Shown here piece after piece: positions 1 through 11,000 of a stretch of 64,000 bases of DNA. Under the pieces are notes generated by a model. That model was not told the origin of the DNA and did not search any database. It saw only the letters and a list, made by a program, of their open reading frames with translations. Made by a program: the position numbers and the translations under genes. This stretch comes from Akkermansia muciniphila (GTDB lineage: Bacteria; Verrucomicrobiota; Verrucomicrobiia; Verrucomicrobiales; V1-33): contig CALQSQ010000002.1 of the NCBI GenBank assembly GCA_943333275.1, positions 1-64,000 of the forward strand, written 5' to 3'. Position 1 is the stretch's first letter; every line of letters begins with the position of its first letter.

Positions 1-148
1 CATCAAATCAAGAATCCCAAAAGCCCAACAAGGCGCGGCTGGACAACCGCTGGGACTTTCTACTTTCTTCCATGATTTCCTTTAATTCCAACATTAACCT
101 TGCTCTCGACGCGCAGTGTCGCCCCAGCGGTGCCAGCGCTTGAGACGT

Positions 149-2845
149 TCAAGCACGGCGCAGGATCACCCGCATCGCATCCAATCTCAGGCGCACGCCA
201 CGGATCGCTGATTCGATCGCGGTTGCCTGGGATGCAATCGCCTCCACTTGCTGCGGCTCCTCAGTAGAGATGTGGCGCAGATGCAGGTCGTGCAGTCGGG
301 AAATTTCCCGCTTGAAGGTCGCCTGCGCTTTTTCCAAGGCCGTTCTGGCGGCGCGCTGCATCTGCCCTTCCGCCAGTGACTGGCATTTCTCCAGCATGGG
401 AGGGAGCAGAGGGGCGAATGCGGTCACACACGCCTGGATCTGCAGCGGCGTGGCATTGGTCAAGCTGGCCTGAATGACTTTCCGATCCTTCGTCAAATCC
501 ACCAAATCCTGATCCACCACAATTCGAATGGGCCTGTGAGCCAGGAACCGATCCACCTGCAAGTGGGCTGGGGCGATGCATTCGGCAACGAAGCACGTTT
601 CCAACAGGAATCCCGTTTCGCCACTCCCCTGCCAGATGGCCAGTGCCGTATTTCCCTGCTCGCTTGTGAGGAGCAGATCCAGCGCGCCGCGCACCAGCGG
701 GTGGTCCCAGGTGAGAAACCCCCAATCCTCGCGCACCAACGCCTGGCTGCGATCAAAGGTCACCGTCAAGCCATCAGCGGGCATGGCCGGAAAGGCCGCC
801 GTCTGCAAATGGCCGGGATGCAGGACGTAGGTGCGCGGCCCCAGGGGTTCGATGTGCATGCCATAGTGCGCGAGGATGCGCAGGAAGAAGGTTTCAAAAT
901 GCCCATCGGCCTCCAGCTTACGGATCGCCGTGATCATTTCCTCCGTGGCCTCCGGACGGCCGGCATTGAGTGCCAGGAGGCGATCCTGCCCTGCCTCCAA
1001 TTCACGGCAAAGGCGGTCGCGGAGTTTCCGCGAGGCCTTCAGAAAAGGAGGCAACTCCGCGAAGGAAACCTGCCCGGGATCCAGCAATTCCCGCAGTTGT
1101 GCTGCCGCCGGCAGCGTATGTTCGAACGCATCCAATCCCTGATGATACCAGCGGGCCCACACCTCCTCCCCGCCGCCCGCCAGATAGGGAACATGGATAT
1201 GAATCGTGCTCGTCTGACCAATCCGATCCAGTCTCCCGATGCGTTGCTCCAGCAATTCAGGCGATTCCGGAAGATCAAACAAAACCAGATGATGCGCGAA
1301 CTGGAAATTGCGGCCCTCACTGCCAATTTCCGAGCAAATCAATAGCCGGGCACCTTCCGGTTCCGCGAAATAAGCCGCCGCGCGATCCCGCTGAATCAAC
1401 GACAGGCCTTCGTGAAACAGGCCTGCATCGACACGCATCACTGCGGCCAGGCCGTGGAAAATGTCCTCCGCCAGCGGCCTCGATGCACAGATCAAGAGCA
1501 CTTTGGCTTCGGCCAATTTCCGCAGGAGGGCTGCCAGCCAGTTGATCTTTAGCGTCAGCGCCGTTTCCCCCTCATCATCAGTCAGAGGAGCCAGATGCAC
1601 CTTGCGCACCGGGAAACCGGGGATCTGTGCGCGGGTGTGGCGGAACATCACCCGGCCCATCCCATAGCCATCAAGCAAGGCAGCGATCAATGCCTCCCGG
1701 CCGGATTCCCCGGCGCTGATGAGGCCGCGCAGGTATTCCGAAGCATTCGAAAATCGCCTCGCCTCCTGGGGCGTGAGCTTCTGCCCGGACTGCAGGCGCT
1801 CCACAGCCTTCGCCACCCTGGAAAAATCGTCCATCTCCGAGTGAAACTGCTCCAGATCCGCATAACGCTCGGGATCCAGCAGGCGCAGGCGTGCAAAGTG
1901 ACCTGCCTCGCCCAACTGCTGGGGGGTCGCAGTCAGGAGCAGCAACCCCGGAACCCGTTCGGCCAGCGCCGCCACCGCGGAATACTCCGGCCCCGGCTGG
2001 CCGTCATTCCAGCTCAAATGATGCGCCTCATCCACAATCAAAAGGTCCCACCCAGCCTCCATGGCCTGATGCAGACGCTCCGGAGAGTGGGCCAGAAAAT
2101 CCACGGCGCAGAGAATCAGAGTGCTTTCAAGAAAGGGATTGCGCTCCTCCTCCATTTCGCAGCGCGCCTCATCATAGATGCTGAAACTCAAATTGAACTT
2201 CCGCAGCATTTCCACGAACCATTGATGAATCAACGGCTCGGGCAGCAAAATAAGCACCCGTTCCGCACGCCCCGTCAGGTGGAGCCTGTGTAAAATCAGC
2301 CCGGCTTCCACGGTCTTTCCCAGCCCCACCTCATCCGCGAGCAGCGCCCTGGGCGACAACCGTTCCGCCACCGATGTTGCCACATGAAACTGATGCGGAA
2401 TCAAATCCACCCGCGCGCCCACGAATCCCCGCACCGGCGACTGACGCATCTGGTGACTCCGATACCACGCCTCCAATCGCAGCGAGAAAACCGCCGTCTC
2501 ATCCACAATCCCAGCCCGCCAGCGGGCCTCCGGCGTGCTGAAACTCATCCCATCTGCCAGCTCGCTTTCCAAAACGGATCGATCATTTCCATGATAGCAA
2601 AGAAGGTGGCCTTGTTTCGAAATGCTCTCGACCACCAGCGAGGAACCGTCATGCAGCGCCGCCACATCTCCGATCTTGATCACCACCCGGCGCAGCGGAG
2701 CCGAAGCCAGCGCATAACGCCGCAGTTCATCCACCGCCGGAAAATGCACACTCACCGCATCCGCAGATACATCCGTCACCTCCCCCAGCCCCAATTCAGG
2801 CTCGGAAAGGCTCATCCATCGCTGGCCGGTGCAGGGTTGTTCCAT
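149..2845 (-). CDS. rapA: RapA/HepA-like SWI2/SNF2 ATPase (RNA polymerase recycling factor family)
   Basis: The product (898 aa) is a Swi2/Snf2 helicase-like ATPase. In the RapA family, such proteins bind RNA polymerase and help it recycle from stalled or post-termination complexes. Seen directly: an N-terminal GQRW...EPELGLG stretch like the start of E. coli RapA, Walker A DEVGLGKT at residues 171-178, a DEAHH box at 272-276, a C-terminal helicase half with SEIGSEGRNFQFA and QRIGRLDRIGQ motifs, and a long C-terminal extension. E. coli RapA is 968 aa, so the length fits. The frame stays open upstream to 2908, but the ATG at 2845 places the conserved GQRW segment right after the start. It is transcribed away from the cytochrome gene and shares a 165-bp upstream region with it. 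RapA is best known in Gammaproteobacteria; a related SNF2 protein with another role is possible. Confidence 0.85.
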   Translation of the reverse strand: MEQPCTGQRWMSLSEPELGLGEVTDVSADAVSVHFPAVDELRRYALASAPLRRVVIKIGDVAALHDGSSLVVESISKQGHLLCYHGNDRSVLESELADGMSFSTPEARWRAGIVDETAVFSLRLEAWYRSHQMRQSPVRGFVGARVDLIPHQFHVATSVAERLSPRALLADEVGLGKTVEAGLILHRLHLTGRAERVLILLPEPLIHQWFVEMLRKFNLSFSIYDEARCEMEEERNPFLESTLILCAVDFLAHSPERLHQAMEAGWDLLIVDEAHHLSWNDGQPGPEYSAVAALAERVPGLLLLTATPQQLGEAGHFARLRLLDPERYADLEQFHSEMDDFSRVAKAVERLQSGQKLTPQEARRFSNASEYLRGLISAGESGREALIAALLDGYGMGRVMFRHTRAQIPGFPVRKVHLAPLTDDEGETALTLKINWLAALLRKLAEAKVLLICASRPLAEDIFHGLAAVMRVDAGLFHEGLSLIQRDRAAAYFAEPEGARLLICSEIGSEGRNFQFAHHLVLFDLPESPELLEQRIGRLDRIGQTSTIHIHVPYLAGGGEEVWARWYHQGLDAFEHTLPAAAQLRELLDPGQVSFAELPPFLKASRKLRDRLCRELEAGQDRLLALNAGRPEATEEMITAIRKLEADGHFETFFLRILAHYGMHIEPLGPRTYVLHPGHLQTAAFPAMPADGLTVTFDRSQALVREDWGFLTWDHPLVRGALDLLLTSEQGNTALAIWQGSGETGFLLETCFVAECIAPAHLQVDRFLAHRPIRIVVDQDLVDLTKDRKVIQASLTNATPLQIQACVTAFAPLLPPMLEKCQSLAEGQMQRAARTALEKAQATFKREISRLHDLHLRHISTEEPQQVEAIASQATAIESAIRGVRLRLDAMRVILRRA

Positions 2846-3010
2846 CGGCGATACCCCAGCAGAGAACGCCTGATTGGCAAGCCCGTTCCCTGCAACCATG
2901 AGGCACAACGGTCATTCCCCCCACCGTCCAAAACATGCGTCTGAACACTTGCTAAAAAATTCGACTATTGGCTGCCCCTCTTTACTTTCCCATGCCGTAT
3001 CTCTTCACCC

Positions 3011-5701
3011 ATGTCAAAGACCCGCCGTTTCCTATCTCTTGGAGCCCTCCTGCTATCCTTGCACGCTCCGATTGTCCTCGCGGAGGTGATCGTCTCCGGA
3101 CTGGCCTCCAGCCAGCTCGACCCGGAATTGAAAGGTCAAATCCTGATTGAGGAATTGAACTGCGCAGCGTGTCACGCCGCAGACCCCTCACTCACTGCCC
3201 GCTCCAAAAAGGCACCCCGCCTGTCCGAAATCGGTTCCCGCGTCAATCCAGGCTATCTCGAAGGATTCATCGCCAATCCCCACGGAATCAAACCCGGCAC
3301 CACCATGCCGGACTTGCTGACGCACATGTCAGGCGATGAGAAGAAGCAGGTCGCGACATCCCTCACTCACTATTTGCTTTCGTTGAAGAAAAACGACTTC
3401 GCGTTGCAAGCACCCGACGCGGTCGCAGCTGTGGAAGGAAAGCGCCTCTTCCATGCACGGGGGTGTGCGGTCTGTCATGCACCCCGCGACGACAAGGGAA
3501 ACGAACTGCCCGCCAATCATTCCACCCCGCTTGGTGCGCTGGACAAAAAATACAGCTTCAGAAGTCTCGTGAATTTTCTCCAGCAACCTCATGCCAGCCG
3601 TCCCTCCGGACGCATGCCCGACATGCGCCTGCAGGGACAGGACTTGGAACGCATCGCGCATTTCCTGCTTCAGGATACGCAGGTGCCGGGCGCTCTCGCC
3701 TACACCCTCTATCGCGGCCAGGTGTGGGAGGGACTGGGAAGTGACAAGGTGAAGGCGGAGCGGGCGGGGCATGTGAAGGATTTTGCCCTAGGGAGTTTGC
3801 AGGATGTCCACCATCACACCGCCATTAAATACGAAGGATGGATCAACCTCCCCACCAAGGGACGCTACACGTTTTACGCCACCATGAACGGTGGATCACT
3901 TGCCATCGATGGCAGGGAACTCATCCAGCAGGAGCCCAGCGACCGCCGTGGCGTCAAGCAATTCGAGGCAAGCACGGACCTTTCCGCAGGCTGGCAATCA
4001 ATCCAACTCACCTATTTCCACACCGGACAGGATCCTAAGTTCACTTTCGAAATCGCCGGTCCCAAGATGAAACGACAGCCGATCTCCTCCTCCATGCTAT
4101 CCGTTTCGAAGGAACCGATCCCGGCATTTGAACCGCTCAAAGTGGACGCCAGCCTCGCCGCCAAGGGAAGGGAGCATTTCGCAAACCTCGGCTGCGCCAA
4201 TTGCCACAACGATCTCCAGGTCCCCGCCAAGCCCTCCACCCCCTTTGCGAAACTCGATCCCAGCCGCGGATGCCTCGGTGAAGCCGCCGGTCCCTGGCCG
4301 CATTTCGATTTAAATCCTGAACAACGCACCCTCATTACCCAGGCATTGCCCCATGCGGAAAATCCCCAACTCAACGACCAACAGCAGATCGATAAAACGC
4401 TCGCCGTCTTCAATTGCATCGCCTGTCACGAGCGCACTGGGTTGGGTGGAATCGATCCAGCCCGCAATCAACTATTCACCGGCACCCAGCCATCCCTGGG
4501 CGATCAGGGTCGTCTGCCACCGCCGCTGTCCCACGTGGGTGCGAAATTGAAACCGGAATGGATTGCTGAAGTTCTGCTCCACGGAAAACGCCAGCGCGAT
4601 TATCTGGATGCCTCCATGCCGCAGTTTGGCGAGGCCAATGTGGGGCACCTCGTCGGGCTTTTCGGCAAAGTCGATACCCTGGAGGAAGTGACATTTCCCA
4701 AAATCGCCAACCTTCAGGAATCCAAGGATGCCGGCTACCAACTCATGGGAACCAACGGACTGGGCTGCATCGCCTGCCATGAATTCAACGGCCAGAAATC
4801 AGGCGAGATCAGCGCGCTGGACATTTCCCATGTGCCTGAGCGGCTCAATAAAAATTGGTTCAATCTTTACATGCGCCAGCCCTCGCGCTTCCATCCCACC
4901 GTCATCATGCCCAGCTACTGGCCGGACGGAAAATCCACGCGACCCAACATCCTCGGAGGCGACACCGCCCAGCAGATCGAAGCGCTCTGGACGTATTTGG
5001 CAGACGGCCCGCGCGCCAAAAAGCCCCTCGGCCTCTCCCGCCAGTCGAACGAACTTCGCGTCAGCGACGTCACGGAAATGTGCCGCGGCCAGAGCCCCGT
5101 CGGCTACCGCGGCATCGGCGTGGGTTACCCCGAAAGGATCAATCTCGCATTCGATTCCGGCGAGATGGCTCTGCGCCAGCTTTGGAAAGGCGAGTTCGCC
5201 AACGTCGATCTCGGGCATTTCCATCCACGCGGCACCGACAACATTTCCTTCCCACCAGGAATTCCCTTCCACCGCCTCAAGTCGCTCGAGGAAAACTGGC
5301 CCTACAAGGGAAAAACCAACCACACCTTTCCGCAGGATCTTGGCTACCAGTTCCGCGGCTACCATCTCGATGCCGCCCGACGTCCCACCTTCCTCTATCA
5401 TTACGGCGACATCGCCGTGGAGGATTATTTCGAAGACACGCACGACAAGGACAACAAGCCCTACTTCAAACGCACCCTCACCTTCGAATCACCGGCGGCT
5501 CAGGAACCCTTCTATTTTCGCGCTGCCGTCGGCAAGAAAATCACCAGGCAGTCGGACAAAGAATTCACAATCGATCAACTCCAAGTCCGCCTCACCAGCG
5601 ATCACCAGGGCGTGGTGCGGGAAGGCGATGCTGGGGAGATTTTAATTCCGCTCACGCTTCCCCAAGGCAAGTCCACCCTCAATCTGGAATACCAATGGTA
5701 A
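3011..5701 (+). CDS. Secreted five-haem cytochrome c with an internal PA14 domain
   Basis: This 896-residue exported protein probably transfers electrons outside the cytoplasmic membrane. A signal peptide occupies residues 1-24 (LLSLHAPIVLA). Five CxxCH haem-attachment motifs start at C51, C152, C395, C469 and C586, most followed at a distance by a Met-containing segment such as TTMPDLL or SGRMPDM, which could supply axial ligands. Between haems 2 and 3 (about residues 230-355) lies a PA14-like beta domain (YEGWINLPTKGRYTFYA, LAIDGREL), usually a carbohydrate-binding or sensing module. The C-terminal 250 residues have no haem motif. The next gene starts inside its stop region, so the two are translationally coupled. 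Proteins of this style are common in Planctomycetes and Verrucomicrobia. The substrate is not readable from the sequence. Confidence 0.85.
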   Translation: MSKTRRFLSLGALLLSLHAPIVLAEVIVSGLASSQLDPELKGQILIEELNCAACHAADPSLTARSKKAPRLSEIGSRVNPGYLEGFIANPHGIKPGTTMPDLLTHMSGDEKKQVATSLTHYLLSLKKNDFALQAPDAVAAVEGKRLFHARGCAVCHAPRDDKGNELPANHSTPLGALDKKYSFRSLVNFLQQPHASRPSGRMPDMRLQGQDLERIAHFLLQDTQVPGALAYTLYRGQVWEGLGSDKVKAERAGHVKDFALGSLQDVHHHTAIKYEGWINLPTKGRYTFYATMNGGSLAIDGRELIQQEPSDRRGVKQFEASTDLSAGWQSIQLTYFHTGQDPKFTFEIAGPKMKRQPISSSMLSVSKEPIPAFEPLKVDASLAAKGREHFANLGCANCHNDLQVPAKPSTPFAKLDPSRGCLGEAAGPWPHFDLNPEQRTLITQALPHAENPQLNDQQQIDKTLAVFNCIACHERTGLGGIDPARNQLFTGTQPSLGDQGRLPPPLSHVGAKLKPEWIAEVLLHGKRQRDYLDASMPQFGEANVGHLVGLFGKVDTLEEVTFPKIANLQESKDAGYQLMGTNGLGCIACHEFNGQKSGEISALDISHVPERLNKNWFNLYMRQPSRFHPTVIMPSYWPDGKSTRPNILGGDTAQQIEALWTYLADGPRAKKPLGLSRQSNELRVSDVTEMCRGQSPVGYRGIGVGYPERINLAFDSGEMALRQLWKGEFANVDLGHFHPRGTDNISFPPGIPFHRLKSLEENWPYKGKTNHTFPQDLGYQFRGYHLDAARRPTFLYHYGDIAVEDYFEDTHDKDNKPYFKRTLTFESPAAQEPFYFRAAVGKKITRQSDKEFTIDQLQVRLTSDHQGVVREGDAGEILIPLTLPQGKSTLNLEYQW

Positions 5702-7188
5702 CCACACGTACATTCTTCGCCCTTCTGGTCATGGCCCTGACGCCCACCCTTCGCGCCGACGAAGATCTTGGAGAAATGTGGGGCACGGCTGCGGAGGAGG
5801 CGAAATATTATCCCATCGTCAATATCCCCATTCCTCCCACCATCCCTCTGCGTCCAGGTGGTTTGGAAATGCTCCCGGATGGACGACTCGCTGTGGGAAC
5901 CCGGCGCGGCGACATCTATTTCATCAAGGGAGCCTTCGATTCCCCGCCCAATCCCGAGTTCCATTTGTTTGCCAGCGGCCAGGATGAAATCTTCGCCCTC
6001 TCGTGGAAGGACAATGCGATGACCGCCACGACCTGGGGCGAAGTCACGCGCATTACCGACATTGATGGCGACGGGGTGGCGGACAATTACGACGCCCTGA
6101 CTAGCAACTGGGGCTACGCCGAGGGACACGAATTCGCCTTCGGATCCAAGCCCGACAAGGAAGGTAACATCTGGGTGGCACTGGGATTGAGTGGTTCCTA
6201 TGAATCGCATAATTTGTTCCGGGGCTGGGCCGTAAAAGTGACGCCAGACGGCAAAATGATCCCCGTTTGCAGCGGCCTGCGCAGCCCGGGTGGCGTGAAT
6301 GCCAACGCGGAAGGCGTGATGTTTGTCATCGAAAGCCAGGGCCCCTGGAATGGCTGCTGTTCGCTGAAACATCTCAAACCGGGCACATTTCTTGGGCATC
6401 CTGCGAGCTACAATTGGTATCCCTATGTCGCTGACATGAAAGCTCCCTCACTTGAACCGAAGAACGATTCCCGCATGGGCATTGAAAAGAAACGCGTCAA
6501 AGAGTTGGTTCCGCCCGCGGTGAAATTTCCCTATATCAAAATGGGCCGCTCCATCTCCGGATTCCGCCTCAACAATACCGCCGGGAAATTCGGCCCTTTC
6601 GACAACCAACTCTTTCTGGGAGATTACACCCAGAGCATCATCATGCGCGCCACCACGGAGCAAATCAACGGCGTCTGGCAGGGCGCCTGTTATCCCTTCC
6701 GGGAGGGCCTAGCGACCGGCATCATGAACGTGGAGTTCTCCCCTACCGGACAACTCATCGCCGGCGGCTTCACCACCAACACGCAGTGGCCCGTGCGCGG
6801 CACCGAGCCCTTCGCCCTCCAGCGCATCGACTGGAACGGAACCGTGCCCTTTGAAATTAAGGAGATCAACATCAGGCCCGCCGGCTTCCAGATCACCTTC
6901 ACCAAGCCCATCGACAAAGCGATGGCCTCCAAGCCCGAAAACTACACCATCACCACCTACACCCACATCTACCACGGCGGTTACGGAAGCCCCGAGGTGG
7001 ATCAAACGACCCCCAATGTCATCAAGGCGGAACCCTCCGAAGACGGCCTGACCGTTTATGTGCATCTCGATAAAATCACCGAGGACCACATCCACGATTT
7101 CAATCTCTCCAAAATCACCGGCTCGGACGGCCAGTCTCTGCTGCACACCAGGGCCTACTATACAGTGAATGAGATTCCGCACGGGTAG
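5695..7188 (+). CDS. Secreted beta-propeller protein, sugar-dehydrogenase-like
   Basis: A 497-residue secreted protein. The ATG at 5695 overlaps the stop of the cytochrome gene by 7 bp and is followed at once by a signal peptide (TFFALLVMALTPTLRA). The much longer open frame upstream is a shadow of the cytochrome gene. The body resembles the six-bladed propeller of glucose/sorbosone dehydrogenases and the propellers of planctomycete multi-domain haem proteins: GGLEMLPDGRLAVGTRRGDIY, ITDIDGDGVADNYD and LFLGDYTQS are typical blade segments. A C-terminal beta-sandwich-like tail follows (about residues 400-497). Inference: it could oxidise a sugar or alcohol and pass electrons to the coupled cytochrome. 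PQQ-binding residues cannot be assigned by eye. Confidence 0.75.
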   Translation: MVTTRTFFALLVMALTPTLRADEDLGEMWGTAAEEAKYYPIVNIPIPPTIPLRPGGLEMLPDGRLAVGTRRGDIYFIKGAFDSPPNPEFHLFASGQDEIFALSWKDNAMTATTWGEVTRITDIDGDGVADNYDALTSNWGYAEGHEFAFGSKPDKEGNIWVALGLSGSYESHNLFRGWAVKVTPDGKMIPVCSGLRSPGGVNANAEGVMFVIESQGPWNGCCSLKHLKPGTFLGHPASYNWYPYVADMKAPSLEPKNDSRMGIEKKRVKELVPPAVKFPYIKMGRSISGFRLNNTAGKFGPFDNQLFLGDYTQSIIMRATTEQINGVWQGACYPFREGLATGIMNVEFSPTGQLIAGGFTTNTQWPVRGTEPFALQRIDWNGTVPFEIKEINIRPAGFQITFTKPIDKAMASKPENYTITTYTHIYHGGYGSPEVDQTTPNVIKAEPSEDGLTVYVHLDKITEDHIHDFNLSKITGSDGQSLLHTRAYYTVNEIPHG

Positions 7189-7259
7189 GCGCCATTGCCG
7201 GTTTGCAATGTGAGAGCGGCGGGGCAAATATTGGCATCTCCATTTCGACACTCACAGCC

Positions 7260-7982
7260 ATGAAAAAACTCCTCGCGTTTCTTCTCTCCGTTTTTTGCTT
7301 CATGCCCGCAGTCCTGTGCCAGGCCGACTCCTACCTCGACGACACCATCCTGGACATGCTGCGGGTGGTTGAGGATCCGGATGGATTCACGAATGTTCGT
7401 GCCAGCGCCTCGACGGAGGGAAAGATCGTTCGCAGGGTGACGTCTGGATCGGTCGTGGTCATTAATCCCGCGTCCAAGGGTTCCTGGGCGGAAATTTTCC
7501 AGGAGGATACCACCTCCGCAAAGCAATACATCCACACCAGTCGACTCCGCAAGGTGGACCAATGGAAGCGGCTCGAAATTGGGGACAAGGCGCAGAAAAC
7601 GAGCGCGACCTTGAAACGTGACGGACTCGAAATGCGTGTTTCCTCCAAGCCGTTCCTCGCCGGTGAACACAAGATTTCCAGGAACAAGGAAGGCATCCTA
7701 TCCGTCGATGGAATGGAACCCTGGGGCTGCGATGGCACCATGCCACGAAATACGCTGCTTTTGGGAGTTACCCTCAACGGAGCCGCGGTCAAAATTCCCG
7801 TTGAAGCAACCAGAAACCTTTATGAGCCCAATTTCGAAACCCTGGCCATCCTCACCCCCTCGACCGCGGACAAACAGTGCCTCGTGATCATGCAGAACAG
7901 CGATGGAGCGGGCGGTTACTGCATCATTTGGGCTTTTGTGAATGGTGCCCATGCTGGCCGCGCGGTCTTCACCCCGTTCTGA
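7260..7982 (+). CDS. Exported SH3b-domain protein of unknown function
   Basis: A 240-residue protein with a signal peptide (KKLLAFLLSVFCFMPAVLC). The ATG at 7260 is chosen because it begins directly at the signal peptide; the frame also opens at 7203. Residues about 35-90 look like a bacterial SH3 domain (GFTNVRASASTEGKIVRRV, then SGSVVVINPASKGSWAEI), a module that often binds cell wall. The C-terminal 130 residues match nothing I recognise. A clear terminator lies 20 bp after the stop, so the transcript ends here. It may be co-transcribed with the upstream pair (72-bp gap) or have its own promoter. Confidence 0.75.
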   Translation: MKKLLAFLLSVFCFMPAVLCQADSYLDDTILDMLRVVEDPDGFTNVRASASTEGKIVRRVTSGSVVVINPASKGSWAEIFQEDTTSAKQYIHTSRLRKVDQWKRLEIGDKAQKTSATLKRDGLEMRVSSKPFLAGEHKISRNKEGILSVDGMEPWGCDGTMPRNTLLLGVTLNGAAVKIPVEATRNLYEPNFETLAILTPSTADKQCLVIMQNSDGAGGYCIIWAFVNGAHAGRAVFTPF

Positions 7983-8002
7983 TCTGGCGTCCGAATCCGA
8001 CT

Positions 8003-8028
8003 TATTTCATGGCTACGTGAAATATTTT
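8003..8028 (+). terminator. Rho-independent terminator
   Basis: A 9-bp stem TATTTCATG / CGTGAAATA (one G-T pair) with loop GCTA is followed by TTTT at 8025-8028. It lies 20 bp past the SH3b gene and before the alpha-2-macroglobulin gene, so it separates two transcription units. The stem is AT-rich, so its strength is uncertain. Confidence 0.6.
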
Positions 8029-8072
8029 AACTGCATTGAAAGAATCATCCCAGGAAGTACGTTGTCGCCTAC

Positions 8073-11000
8073 ATGACAACACGCTCTCTACTTGCCTCTT
8101 TTACAGGAATAATCTCCGCCCGGTCGTGCCTATTGGCCGGTTTCGCCCTTGCTTTCCGCCTCGCCGGACCCAGCCTTGCCGATCCTCCCCTGCCTGCCCC
8201 ACCCGATGGCAAAACGGAGGTTCGTGACACTTCGAAACCGCCGCTGCGCCTCGTCAAAGCCAGCATTCATCTGGCCAGCCCGGGCTGGAATGAGGCGAAA
8301 CAGCAGGTCATGGGTGCGGCGGTGATCGTTCAGTTCGGCGGGCCCGCCGCGCCTTTGGATCTGGTGGGAAAAGCGGCTCCCGTCGGCGGGGTGAAAATGA
8401 CTCCCTCCGTGGCCGGCGAATGGAAATGGGAAAAGGCCGACCTGCTCGTTTTCTACCCGATCGCCGGTTGGTTGCCGCCGGCCGAGTATCGGTTCGCAGT
8501 CGGTGCAGGGCTGCTGGCGGCCGATTGCCAGCTGGCGGGCGAGACGGCATTTGACAGATCCTGGGGATCGCCCCCTGTCTCGGCCAGCTTTGAAGACCGC
8601 AACTATTACGTGGATCCCGCCACGCCGGCATTGCAGCAACTGGTCACCACGGTGACATTCTCCCAACCCGTCGCGCTCGAGGAGGTGCAGGGGCATTTTT
8701 CCGTGACGAGCGTTACCGGCAGCGAGATTTTCCAACCGGGGAGCAAGGCGCAGGTGCTGCCAGATCCGAAGAATCCGCTGCGTTTCCACCTGCGCTCGCC
8801 ATTGATGCTGCCGGGCGAAAAAGAGGACCTTGTGCTCTTTAGTTTCAGTGCGGGAATGACAGCAAAAACCGGCGGTCAGCCCAGCGACAAGGTGCTTGAA
8901 ACGAAGCTCACCGCCTACAGCAAGTATTCCAATTTCTTTTTCCAATCCGTAAGCAGCGCCCTGCGGAAAACTCCGGCGGGTGATCCCGAGCAGGCCATTC
9001 TTGTGGAACTGAGCATTCCCGCACAGATCACCAGCATCGCCAAATCCATCGAAGCCTGGAAACTCCCGCCCGAGTTGAAGGATAAATACCAGCGCCCGAT
9101 TCCCTGGACGAAGGAAAATGTGACCGACGAGGTGCTGGCCAATTCCCAAAAACTCCCGCTCGAACGCATCGTCATGCCCGAGGCCCCTCCCATGGAGGCA
9201 ACCCTTGCGCTGCGGGTTGCACAGCAGCCGGGAGGCAAAGTTTTTCTGAAAGCCCCCAAAGACACCGCGGGTCCCGGAGGATTTGTGACCGCGGAGGATT
9301 TCACCGCCATCACGCTACTGCCCGAGATTCCCAAGGAGGCCATTCTCCTCGGCCGCGGAGGGTTGCTGGCCCTGAATGGTGAACGGAAAATCAGCGTGCA
9401 ATCGCGCGGCCTGGACCACCTCCGCTACACGGTGGCGCGGGTGCAGACGAGCCAGATCAACCACTTGGTGAGCCAGACGAGCGGTCGGTTCGAATCGCCT
9501 TATTTTCGCGGAAATTTCACTTTGGAAAACATGGCCGATTACGAGCAGTCGGTCCAGCCTATCGTAAAAAAGAGTGACTACAGTGTGAATTACTCCTCGT
9601 TTGATTTCGCCCCCTTGCTCGCGGGCGTTCAGCCTGGGACGACCTCCGCGCGCGGACTGTTTCACCTGACCGTGGAGGGAGTCCGGCCCCGCAATCCCGA
9701 TGATGGAATCGCTGCGGATGGTTCACCCAACAAGGAGTGGGTTCCGATCAACGGTGAATTTAATCAGCAGTTTTACAATCAAAGCGACCTCGACGATTAC
9801 GAGGGACCGGAATCGAACGGCAACTACCCGAGGGGAAATCGGCTGGAGGACAGGCGCTTCATCCTCGTCACGGACCTTGGCCTCATCATGAAGGAAGGTG
9901 GCGATGGCCGTCGTGTGGTTTATGTGCTGTCATTCAGTGGACGGGGACCGGTGGATGGTGTGGAAATTTCCGTTCTGTCCATGAACGGAACCGTGCTGAA
10001 AACCACCACCACCAACGCCCTTGGGAAAGCGGAACTCCCCTCCCTGCGGGGATTGCAGCGTGAAAAAGCTCCGGTCGCGCTCGTCGCCAGGAAAGGCGAT
10101 GACCTCGCGTTCATCCCCTGGGCGAAGAGCGACCGCCAGCTCGACATCTCGCGCTTTGATGTCGGAGGCGTTAATTACAGCGAGAAATCAGCCCTTACCG
10201 CATCGCTGTTCACAGAGCGTGGGATTTACCGTCCGGGCGAATCCATTTACGTCGGCGGCATCGTCCGTCAGCGGGACTGGCAAGGCGATCTGACCGGACT
10301 CCCGCTGGAACTCGTGGTCATCAATGCCAAGGAGGATGTGGCAGGCCGGTTCCCATTGAACCTGTCCGCTGGCGGGGTTTTTTCCCAGACCATTCCCACC
10401 GCTGAAACCGCACCCACCGGCCCGTGGCGAGTTCAATTGGAAAGACCCAAGCCCGCCAATGCCCGTCCCAACGAAGGACCGCTCTTCCTTGGCAGCACGG
10501 TTGTCAGGGTCGAGGAATTTCAGCCTGACCGGCTGAAAATGAAGGCGGAATTTCAGCCCGGCGAGGGCGCAGGCTGGCGCTCACCCGATGATTTATCGAT
10601 CTCCATTCAACTGGACACCCTCTTCGGCATTCCGGCGGCCAATCGTCGTGTCGCCTCAAAACTCACGCTCTCCCCGGCCACTCCCAGTTTCGAAAAATGG
10701 GCAGGTTGGAAGTTCGGCATGGTGACGCGCGAGCGCCTGGAACCCAAGGAACTCACGCTGGAGGATGGCGAAACGAATGAAAACGGTCAGGCGAAGATCC
10801 TCCTGGACCTGGCCGCCCACACAGCGCCAATGCTTCGCGCCAGAGTGGAACTGGAGGGCTTCGAGGCGGATGGAGGTCGCGGAGTCAGGACGGAGTTAAG
10901 CACGCTGATCTCCCGCCAGTCCTACCTCATCGGTCACAGGACGGATCGGAATTTGGATTATCTCAACGCCCTGGATCCCGTTTCCGTGAGCATCCTCGCG

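Noticed and set aside
4855..5694. Long N-terminal extension of the propeller gene
   Set aside because: It lies in another frame of the cytochrome gene; the signal peptide begins at the ATG at 5695.
7197..7222. Hairpin CATTGC/GCAATG between the propeller and SH3b genes
   Set aside because: Only six base pairs and not followed by a T run; not a convincing terminator.
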